Assembly: GCA_950106755.1 (NCBI GenBank)
Contig: OX467083.1
Location: 51,164,555-51,228,554, forward strand
Direction: 5' to 3'
DNA: 64,000 nt
Source of the DNA: Climacium dendroides
Taxonomy: Eukaryota > Streptophyta > Bryopsida > Hypnales > Climaciaceae
The notes below the pieces were generated by a model. The model made no database searches. It was not told the origin of the DNA and saw only the letters and a program-made list of their open reading frames with translations. The position numbers were made by a program, and so were the translations under genes. This document shows positions 44,539 through 55,100 of this stretch, one piece after another. The first letter of the stretch is position 1. Each line of letters begins with the position of its first letter.

Positions 44539-47431
44539 ATGGATACTATAGATGACCCTGATGACATGGACATGTCATCGGGTTCTGAATCCAGTGAATT
44601 CAGACATGATGAAGAGGATTTTATGGCATCTTCAGAAGACGAATTTCAGAATGTCGAAGCAATGAATGTTGGGGTCCCGGAATGCGAAGGTCTACCGTGT
44701 CGGCTTTGGAATACTCGAGTTGTCACCTTGTACAATGAGGCTGGAGTGCTTGTGGGTGAAGGTGTCTATCATAGTGTGAACTCTGACCTCGTTTTGGGTG
44801 CCAATGGCCCTCTTGGTGACACCCACGTGGCGATCCACATCTCCAAAACACATAGCGAAGAGGACCTACTAGAGGAACAAGTGTGCTCATTGTTGGCTTG
44901 GCCTATTCATCTTGTCCACTGTCGTGGAGCTAGCCTTAGAGACCATGAGGCTAGGGACAAATTCAATTGTCTCCAACAGGCTCTCTTAAATCCACCCTCT
45001 TCAACGTCTTCGAGACCATACACAAGTATGGTCTGAAATGCGCCCCGTGAAACAAATTTGAAATCGAAGGAGGTGCTTACTCAAGATTCCATCCATGTAG
45101 TGTCTACTAAAATATGTTGTAGTTGCAATTGTGTTCAGCCATTTCCTAGGGATAAGATTCGAGGTTTTTCGTGAACGCATGTATCGCAACTTCACATTCA
45201 AACACAAGACCTACATGAAAATGGATGTGCATAGGCAGGTGCATGTTGACGAGCGTGGTAGACGAATGGTGTCAATTGACAATACACCGGTATGTATGCG
45301 AGCGTGGATGCATATAGCTGGGGTCCTTGAGGCCACATTCTATCGCTACCAATCTTACATGAGGCGTGGTCGAGAGGCAAAGGACCATGGCAATAAGGGA
45401 ACGGTGAAACCGAGGAAACACACTCAACAAGCTATAGCAACATTGAAGTGCATTCTGGAGAAAGAAGCAGATCACATGCCTCATTGTACGAAGACCCTGA
45501 AGTCAGGAGAGAAAGTTGTGGCCAAGATCCTATCTTCCACCTTCCAGTGGAAAGGTAAGATGAAAGAACTCAATGATGTCAATGCTGTTTTTGGACTGAG
45601 TGAGGTGTCAGCTTCGAACTTGAGTAAGATTAGGTGCTGTAAGTTCCCTGAGTATGAGGTGAAGAAGCTTGGAGACAATTTTGCGCGATGTGGCAAGTGT
45701 GACAAATTGCAAGACCTCAAGAAGGGTGCTATAAGTGGGTCTCACAATGAATTGAAGTATTCTTGGAAGTTGGATAGGCACGTTGAGATTGCTCGAGCTC
45801 ATCGGGAGTTGTATTATGCAAACCGTCACCGTTCAGTAGCTTTTCTACACGAATGCCTCACAGTTATGCACGACAAGATGGATCATGCAAAGACTGCTTC
45901 TCCAGTCTTTTCCCATAGGAGTAAGGAGCTTGATGGCCTTGTGAAATTGCCTGTGTCTGTCATTGGCATGATTGCTCATGGTCATGGAGATGTGCGTTAC
46001 ACACATTATGGTTTGGATCTCTTTAAACACGATTCAAACTATACAATTGGTTCTATGGCAAAGTTGTTGCGAGATCTAGAATTGCCATCGAAGTCTTCTT
46101 CTTGGCAATTATTTTCTGGGTCAAGGTCTTCAAATTTGTTTAGGGCAGTGCTGCAGGGTAAAGAAATGTGCGACGCGTCACTGCCACCACCTCCAATGAA
46201 TGCAGTTCCAGCAGTGCCTTTGCCTCCTATTTTGAATGTGCAAATGGACAATGCCACCGGCGACAACAAGAATAGATATGTTTTCTGTTTCTGGTCTCTA
46301 CTTGTTGCTAACAAGATCTTCAAAGAAGTGTATGTGAACTTCATGATTGTTGGTCACACACACGACGACATTGACGCATTGTTTGGAAGATGGAGCATGT
46401 TGTTGAAGAAGGAGAACTTCCCAACAATCCCGACGCTCATGAAGTCATTCATGGATGTTGAGTCCATTCCTACTATCCCTCACCTCATAGAGGAGGTGCC
46501 TAATTTCAAGCGTTTCATTGCAGGAAAATGGATGGATGGTGATGAAATCCTTGTGGGACACACAAGACCGCAACAAGTGAAGTTCTACCTAGACTCTGTT
46601 GGATGCCCAGTCATGAAGTACAAGTTGAAGTACACGGATGAAAACTGGTTAGGCAGGCACGGTCAAGCCATTAAGTTGTGGAAAGAGGACGATGAAGGAC
46701 GGAGTCTGTGGCCACGTGGTGTGCCTTTGCCAGTACCACTCAACCCAATGAAAGGTGTCAATGACATTGTCAAAGGTTTATCAGGATTCATAAACTATTG
46801 GGACGACTTGTGCAGAGCAGATGTGAGTGGAGAACATTGTAGACGCTATGAGAATGTGGTGCGCTATTGGCATGGTGTAAAGGCAACTCTTCAAGAGCCA
46901 CTTCCTACTTCTAGTGCTCTAAAAGACGGTTTCTGGCCAACTACTCGTATTCAAGTGACAGAAGCTGATCATTTAGACGAAGATGGTGAAGATCTCGAAG
47001 AGCATGGAGAGGATGAGCCTTATGTTGGGCCCTTGAGGGATTGTCCACAACCATCCTTTAGGGTGGCTCGAGATGTATACGAAGGGTATTTTGTTGCAGT
47101 TCGCCTTGCAGACGGTGACAACAGACCAGTTTGGATTGCCAGAGCATTGTCTGATCCAAACTCTAACCCCGAGAAACCAAACTGTGTGCACATTCAATAC
47201 TTTCGGCCAACATCACGCAATCAAGAAGTTCAAGACTTCTATGAAGGATGGGATAGTGATAGAGGTTTGCTTTGGAGGATTGATGAAACCGAAGAACCTG
47301 CGTGGGAGACAACAAACACTTTAATTACAGCATGGAAGTCTCAAAACAGAAGAGGTACTCGCCAATGCAGAATCAAGATCCCTACAGTTCAAATCGAAAT
47401 CATCAACCAGAGTTTGGCTTCATATACATGA
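44539..47431 (+). CDS. DUF8039-like plus DUF7869-like protein, transposase candidate, intact
   Basis: Exon 1 44539-45025, intron 45026-45122, exon 2 45123-47431; phases fit and there is no internal stop, giving about 931 aa. The start MDTIDDPDDMDMSSGS follows an acceptor-like TTTTACAG, so a 5' UTR intron is likely. Residues about 70-140 (VVTLYNEAGVLVGEGV...SLLAWPIHLV) resemble the DUF8039 region of plant transposon proteins. The middle has a CxxC pair (FARCGKCDKL). QMDNATGDNKNRY then MIVGHTHDDIDALFGRW matches the DUF7869 signature, which I take to be an RNase H-like transposase core with Asp residues in both motifs. The C-terminus (YFVAVRLADGDNRPVWIARAL...IQYFRPT) looks like an SH3/BAH-type fold. 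It is the only large intact ORF of island B. Confidence 0.7.
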
Positions 47432-47599
47432 TATGGAGAAATCATGTACATACATTGGATGCATTTTAACTATGACATTCATATGGAGGGTATTGTTTTA
47501 TTTCTACATCTTATATGAAGTTGTTTTTCATTGCATAAGTGTTGGACCCTTAATATTATAATAGATGATAGTCGTTTCAGTTTTTTTTAGAGGATATAG

Positions 47600-48288
47600 G
47601 TTTCCGTTGATTGATTCTATTTTAGTGTTTGATACTGCATGATTGTTTTCAAGTGTATGTTTTGTGTTTACAAAACAATGGAATTTAAATATAGTCTTTA
47701 ATATATATATATTTTTTATTCTTGAGCTATATTTTCTCTATTTTTTAATTCATTTTCTTATTTGTGTATCACTAAATATATTTTATTTGAAATTACATTG
47801 CTATTGGAGAAAAAAATGTAGTAGATATATCCACTATTTATTTGGTTAACATGTAAAGCACTTGTCACATTCTGGGTAGGGGGTCGGTTGGTTGTTACAA
47901 CTTTCCTGCCGGCAAAGCTCACTTAGTAGCACCAAGTCATGTTTTTTCTCTCATGCGCTCATACAAACCCAATGGGGATCGAACCCGGACCGCTTCAATG
48001 AGATGAACAACCCCTTACAACCAACCGCGAAGCTTATGACTTGGTGTTCAAAAGATGTCATTCTCTTCACTTATATAAATCAGAACATATACCCTAAAGC
48101 AAACTTCATGTATTTGAACAGTCCATCACTAAAAAGAATCTCATTTTAATGGAAATTGTGTATTACAACTAGCAAAGTTAGTGTTTGCCCACCTAAACTA
48201 GTTAACATTACAATTCACTTTTTAGGGCCTAAATGGAAAATATTATTATGAGAGGCCCTAAACCTCTCAAAATATTGAATATTGTGTT
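47600..48288. repeat. Repeat R, copy 2, uninterrupted
   Basis: Same sequence as 17858-18191 plus 21615-21957 without the E1 insertion. On the minus strand 47987-47975 reads GGGTTCGATCCCC (pol III B box). It shows the empty target site of E1 (TTTTTTCTCTCATGCG). Confidence 0.75.
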
Positions 48289-49496
48289 CTTCCTAGTTCC
48301 GGACTTGCAAGGACCTCTACCTCTCTTACCCGGATCGTTGTTCTGACAATTTAAAGGCACGTAACGCTCACACTCCTTTACTCAGCTTGCATCCCTCCTG
48401 TCTAGCTCAACACCTAAGAGATCCGTAGCTCAAGATTCGGATTCCTCCTCTCCCTCCTTTCTCTTTCTCTAATACAAGGATACAACACACACGCATACAC
48501 TTAGCCAAAGAACTCTGTTAGACAAGGTACAGCTAGAGGCACCCAGACTAACTTGGATTAAGAAAGAAAATTGAAATACATACGTAAAAGCACTAAGATG
48601 GAATTGGGATGGAATGGAATGGCAGACAACTAACTTGCCTGCCATTAAAATACTAACTGAAAATCCAAAGTCAACTCCTAAAAGCATGAGAGGAAAAAAC
48701 CCGAAAATCCAGGCCACCAATCACTGAACCCCCGAAATATCTAGAAAGGCTAATTACTGTCGCCCGAGATTGCCGGATTTTCCCGAACTATACGCCTATG
48801 ATTCCGGAAACTGGGCCCATACTCGGAAACCTATCGCAACCTAACTTTTTGATTTTTCTCTCTATCGTGTTCTATAACACGGAATCCGAATTGAGTAGAC
48901 CCAGATTGGCACAGAAGAGGAAAGAAAAGCCAAGAGTTAGAAAGACTAGAAACATAAGCCCTGAAGGAACCGGATTAGGAAGCGGAACGGATATCGGAAA
49001 CGAATCCGGTCTAGTCCCCTAACTGGAGGAACGGATCCAGGATTTGCGTCCGAAAAATCGGAAAAAAATAATAATGAGGTTTTCGGGGTATAAAAGAGAC
49101 TGTTTTAGGGTTTGTCTGTCATTTGCACCTGGGAGCACCAACGTACTTGGTGCGCTCTCAGTGCTTTGAGTTGTGTCTGCAAATTGAGTGTGTTTTTGTA
49201 TGAATTGTGCAAAATCTGAGAGTTGTGAGTGAGCGCATTTGTTTTCTTTACACGGGTGCAGAGATTAGAACAGAATTGAGTGCGTGAGCGAGGCGGAAAT
49301 TGAGAGAGAAAGAAAGAGAGGGAAAGGGAGCACCGCGGTACTTGTGCATTGAGCGATTCGGTCGAGGTCGAAGAGTGTGTGTGAGGAAACGGGACGTGCG
49401 GCTAGGAGAGAAGAGAGGTAGTGATCTTAAAGAAAGACGGATGCCGCAGCTAAAGCGCGGACGAAATCAAGTACCAGCAAGCGCTCAGAGGATAGA
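48289..49496 (+). mobile_element. E8: E1-like element, cut by E4
   Basis: From about 48,780 the texture matches the CCGGA-rich family. A TATA box GGTATAAAAGAG at about 49,088 is followed at 49441 by an ORF start MPQLKRGRNQVPAS, comparable to MPRLNRKR in E1. The ORF is stopped after 19 codons by the 5' end of E4. The 48,289-48,780 part is unassigned. Confidence 0.5.
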
Positions 49497-50794
49497 TGTG
49501 GGAATGTGATCCCACATGCTAGACCCATAATACTAGCATATGACGGAAAAATTCAAAAATTGTCTCCTTCAAAAGGAAAGTTTTTGAGTTTTTGAGTTCT
49601 TCTAGGAAGTTAGGTCAATTTAGGAAAACCGGATTTCCGGATCCGGTAAAATTTCATTAGGGCTAAAAACCTAATTCCGGAACCCTAGAAAGTTCTGGAA
49701 ATCGGATGACGGCGCCGGCCCTAAAAACCGGAAACCGGATCCATACTAGGGATAGGGTTTTGCTGCCAAAACCTGTCCCATACATTGGGCCAATATAAGA
49801 GGGGGATTGTAGCCAACAGTGGGCATGAGTATTTCTTTGTTTGTTCAGCTACCGGTGTATTCCATCTTCCTAGCTTTGCGAGAAATTCCGGTAGATTGAG
49901 GGACTGTGTGAGTTGCGATCGTGCAGGGGTTATCAGAGTAAAAGTTTGTGAGTAGAGAGTTAGGGAGCGATTGTGTGAGGGTTGGTTGTGAGCACGATGA
50001 CTTCCAGGTGACGAGATGCCGCCACTGGTGCCCCGACCGAGGACCATTCCGGTGATGAAGGTGGTTCCGGAGGTTCCGACAAAGGAGGACCAGTTGATGC
50101 GCCTGCAGGAGAACCTCACCAACATGGGGTGTAATGGACTCCTAGAGGTGCCGTGGGGTATCCGGGAGGAGAGTCTGGTGTCTGACATCCTTCGTCCGGA
50201 AAGTGGCATCTTGGATACCACCCTCCGGGCGAAGCCAGACCTATGGACGGTGAACACATGGAGGGCCGTCTACAAGTTCCGGGAGGCACCGGACAAGGTT
50301 ATGGAGAAGAATCAGGAGGTGATGGAGGGCGAATTCCGGGCGCCCGCCAACCCGAAGGAAGGTCACCAAGTTTCCGACCTGGTGAATCCGAAGTATCGAG
50401 ATGTGATAGCATTTTTTAATCCTATCCTCCATCCCTCCAAGCCGCGGCGAGTAGTAGCGAAGGTGGCCTCCGCCATCTTGGGGAGCCTCCAGGGTATAAT
50501 GATGATGGATTGGGCAACCATCATTCATGAGTTAATCAGGGACCTGGTACGTTCCCTCCGGTCCAGAAAGAAGGGTCAAAGTCCCCTTCCGGCGTATCTG
50601 TCCCATCTATATGCTCATCACTCTCTGCTCAAGGCAAATGAAAGAGAGCGCCTATCAAGACCTAGTCCAGCTCCAGCAGTACGGGGGAGAAGAACCCTCG
50701 CCTCGAGACGGACCGGACGATGAGGAGACGGAGGACAAGCAATCGACCACTCCTCTAAAGAAGAGGCAACGACGGAATAGGACGCCACCAGTGA
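49497..50794 (+). mobile_element. E4: plus-strand copy of the E3 family, 3' cut by CACTA element
   Basis: Begins TGTGGGAATGTGATCCCACA at 49497 and matches E3 (reverse complement) through its promoter and ORF. Similarity stops at GTGA 50791-50794, where CACTACAAC starts. Confidence 0.75.
50016..50723 (+). pseudogene. E4 ORF (transposon protein), about 235 codons kept
   Basis: MPPLVPRPRTIPVMKVVPEV..., about 95 percent identical by eye to the first block of the E3 ORF, including FFNPILHPSKPRRVVAKVAS and MMMDWATIIHELIRDL. It ends at a stop at 50723, and a shifted frame continues to 50,790. The downstream half of the ORF is lost to the CACTA insertion. Confidence 0.65.
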
Positions 50795-50813
50795 CACTAC
50801 AACAAAAGTAGTG
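50795..50813 (+). mobile_element. CACTA (En/Spm-type) left terminus
   Basis: CACTACAACAAAAGTAGTG is the standard terminal motif of plant CACTA transposons and lies exactly where the E4 sequence breaks off. The 3-bp target duplication would be TGA. The right end is not found in the window. Confidence 0.75.
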
Positions 50814-50814
50814 T

Positions 50815-51790
50815 TTTATGACTGCAAAATATGACTGCAAACAGTCGTAAAATAAAAAAATATGACTGACGCAGAAATCACTGTAGATAACTCGAAATAT
50901 GACTGATTCCAGTCGTTTAGAAGCAGTCGCTTCAGACATCAATCATATTGGCAGTCATATTTTCCGAGGGGTATAAATACCCATTTTTAGCCATAGTATG
51001 CCAACTAGTCGTATACTTTGACTATCCTAGGGGGATTTTGACTTTTTCTTGGGTTGCCTGGACAAATAAAAAAATCCTACGTAGAAAACGACTGGGTCGA
51101 GTCATATTTTTTGATGACGTGGAATATGACTGCGATCAGTCATATTTTTGATGATGTGGAATATGACTGCGATGACTCATTTTTTTGATGATGTGGAATA
51201 TGACTGTGGTGAGTCATATTTCGCAGTAATATGGAATATGACTGCGGTCAGTCATATTTTGCAGTGATGTGGAATATGACTCCGGCGAGTCATATTTTGC
51301 AGTGATGTGGAATATGACTGCGGCGAGTCATATTTTGCAGTAATGTGGAATATGACTGCTGAGTCATATTTTTTGATGAAATGGAATATGACTGTGGTGA
51401 GTCATATTTTGCAGTAACATGGAATATGACTGCGATGAGTCATATTTTATAGTGACGTGGAATATGACTGCGGTCAGTCATATTTTGCAGTGAGGTGAAA
51501 TATGACTACGGTGAGTCATATTTTGTAATGATGTAAAATATGACTATGATTAGTCATATTTTGTAGTGATGTGAAATATGACTAGTGAGTCATATTTTTT
51601 AGTAACATTGAAAAATGACTGCAATGAGTCATATTTTATTATTATGTCGAATATGACCAGGATGAGTCATATTTTGCAGTGATGTACAATATGACTCATC
51701 AGTGGAGTTACATTTTGTAGTGATGTACAATATGACTGCGTTCAGTCATATTTTTTGATGACACGCAATATGACTACAATGAATCATATT
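50815..51790. repeat. CACTA subterminal array, 38-bp unit with TATGACTG palindrome
   Basis: About 18 units of 38 bp between 51,090 and 51,790, of the type AATATGACTGCGGTCAGTCA then TATTTTGCAGTGATGTGG. The part ATATGACTG...CAGTCATAT is palindromic. Isolated copies occur from 50,820. Subterminal repeats of this kind bind the small CACTA protein (TNPA-like) in known elements. Confidence 0.85.
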
Positions 51791-52191
51791 CCATGTTACT
51801 GTGCTTAGTTATATATTTTTAGAAGTATTCACATGTATTTCGAAGTACGAATTTCAAAAGCGATAAAGCAGTTCTACGCTACCTAAGCTTACTTGGTGGA
51901 TTATTCATTCATGTTTTTCATTGCTATGAGTGACTTCCACTAATAGTCTCTATAATTAGAAATCATATTGTCTTTCAAACAAAGAAAATCAAATTCACAC
52001 TCTAATATCATATCCTAAACATGTCTTTGTAACTTCTCAAATCACAAAACATGGATATACATTCCAGAATGTACTTCAATGATATTTATTACTGAACTTC
52101 AAAACACATATGAAAAAAATCACACTGAGAACACATAAACACACACCTCACTTTATACTAGAGTGAGCAATCCACTACTGCATACCTTCAC

Positions 52192-55100
52192 TCATTCGTT
52201 TAAAGAAGCCAATGCTTCAATGGGCCACTTTGTCACAGACTTCACAACATCACCTACATGCACCATAGGAGGGTCGTCGTTGTTGTTTGCCTCATATAGA
52301 AGAACCATCTCCGATCCGGGAACTACAGATGTTATGCTTATAGACACATTGCCCTCTTCAATGAGCCGTCCATGAAGTGAACCTCCTGCAACATTCACTA
52401 TGACTCCATGCGCAATTACATTGTCTTCTGCCTTGTTGTCATCGTCCACATCGAACACCTTTACTTTCGACCCTACAGCCAAGGAGATAGGACTTTCATT
52501 CTTTGAGCTTCGAGAACCTTGAAGATATTTCTTCCCACCTTGTGCATCCTGCATTTACATTTACAATGGTTGTAGACATTAAGTAAACAAACGATGGAGC
52601 TTCACTTTCACTTCTGAAATTGAAAGGCAAACAACATATTCAAAAATACATACCTGGGGCAATGGATTTTGTAACTGACTGATTGCCTTGTCCAAGAACA
52701 TCACACAATATTCAATGTCGGAAGGATTTTGACTAAAAACTTCAAAGGGTCCTTTCATGTTCTTTAGGAAGTTGTCTTCTGAAGCTAGAGGATCCCATGC
52801 AGCAATGTATAATACATTTGTACCAGGTGACTTAGAGGTAGCTGTGGAATCCCAGTCCACTTGAAGGGCCCTAGCCGATCCATGGGTTGGATCTGGTATC
52901 ATGTCAAATAAATCATGCAAGTCTCTTTTTCCACCACCAATTTCCTTTCCCTATAAAAAACACCACTTCATGGGTGTCCCCCGAGCTAGGAATCGAGCCA
53001 CTTCTTGTAGAAGCGCCTCTCCAATTGGAGCCCATATCCCCACATCAAATCGATAGTGCAGCATTGTCACAAAAGCTGCACAGTCTTCCCTTTTCTTAAT
53101 TTTGACTTCGAACTCTCTCTCATAATGGATCGTACCACCTAACCTCCATTCTTTTCCATCATGCAGTGGTTGGATGTCACATAGAAAACCCAAGACATTC
53201 AACACAAGTACCTTTCTTCGTGAATCATCCGAAACTCTCACTGGTGGAAACTTCAGTTTCTCTGAAATATTCTTTTTCTTTGAAGGTTTTTCAACCTTTG
53301 CGGCCCTCATTGGCCCCCTCCTTTTGGTAGGCTCTTCTTCCATTAATTTGGAATCGAGTTCCAAATGTTGTTCTCTAGAGCTTCTTGCTCCAATCTACAT
53401 GCACATCAACAATTTAGTATTCAATGTCATGGTATTATAACAATTATAAATTCAACACATACAACAACAAAATATCAATTATGAAACATAAATACATACG
53501 ACTCAGGAACACTTTTGAGACCTCAAAAGTAAAACACCCACTATTATACACTTGGAATAGTAGTGTCACTTTATTTAAATGATGAAAAATTATCGACCCC
53601 CACAACATGCGACAAAATATACTTCATGGTACGACTTCACATAATGAGAAATACGAATACTCCTTTTCATACACTTTGTACAACAAAAGGATCCTCTTAG
53701 ACCAAAACAAGAAATTACTATCCCTCTAAATAGAAATGGATACAAATAATCAAAGGTTAACAAAGCTACATACGAAAACGTATGGCAAATACATCTGACA
53801 AAAACATTAATATGACTCCCCACATAATACAAAATTTAGTCGTCATTACGTATATATTTTAAAATACAGCTTCCACTAGTTATATATTAAAAAATATTAC
53901 TGCCATTTACTCTAAAATATATAATATGACTGACAATTGTTATATACTATAGAATATGACTAGCATTAGTGATGCACAACAGTATATGACTGCCAACAGT
54001 CACATTCTGCATAATATAACTGACACCAGTCATGTACTAAAGATTACCACTATGGTCAGTCGCATCATGCAAATAATGACTGCAATCAGTCACATAATAG
54101 AGATTATGACCACCAGCACTTGTTTTCTTCTACATATTACTGCTTCTAATTATGCACACATGCTTTTGTTCAAGTTATGGCACCTAATCCACAAACATGT
54201 CCAACAGAACTCATACACGTACAAAACATATTCTATAACATGAACCTCCCTACATTCTGTCTAACATTGCACCATCTACCATTTTAAAAAACACTCAATC
54301 CATAATTATATGTTCACCTATAAGAATTATACCTTGTTCGCACCCCTTTTGCACACACAATACCATAAACTACTGCAACATTGAATACAGTCATGGCAGT
54401 CCATCACACCTTGGGATCCTCTTGCACCTCCTTCATCTTCTCACCAATCTTCCCTCCAGTCAACGTTGAACGCCTAGATTGAGAACTTATGTCTGCCCAC
54501 AATTTCTTACCCTCGCCCTTCCTCTTCTTGACGCTCCCTTGATCCTTTTTTGCTTTTGTAACATCTATTGCTTCTTCAATTTGCTCCAGCACTGGCAAAG
54601 TGCTGGGTTTTTGCTTTACATTTCTTGACTTATCAATTGTGCCTTCATCCTTTAAACTCACAATGACATCCACAATTTAGTAGTTGAGATTTCATGTCTA
54701 CCTACTACACATCACATGAAATTCCAAACAAATACAAAAGCAACAAACCCTATTCAATTACATTGAATGACACTAAAGGGTTTCTTATTTTTGTACGAAC
54801 CTCCATTGTTGCATGCACTACCTCAACACATTTCGACACGTTCAATACATGTGCTTCTGTGGCTGTTTCTTCCTGTATCTTCTGAAGGTTAAGTTTCCTC
54901 AAACCTACCAATTCCTCCATGATCTCCTCACCACCTACAACTTCCGGCACTGTGGTGCCTATTTCAGAACTAGACGGGTGTGTATTCCCTCCATTCTGCT
55001 TGCGGACTTCAAACAGAAGCTGCTTCACTAGGGAACCCATTTCACTTAATTCTCCCTTCATAGTCTCTTGGAATGTATACAATTCGTTTCGCACTTCTTC

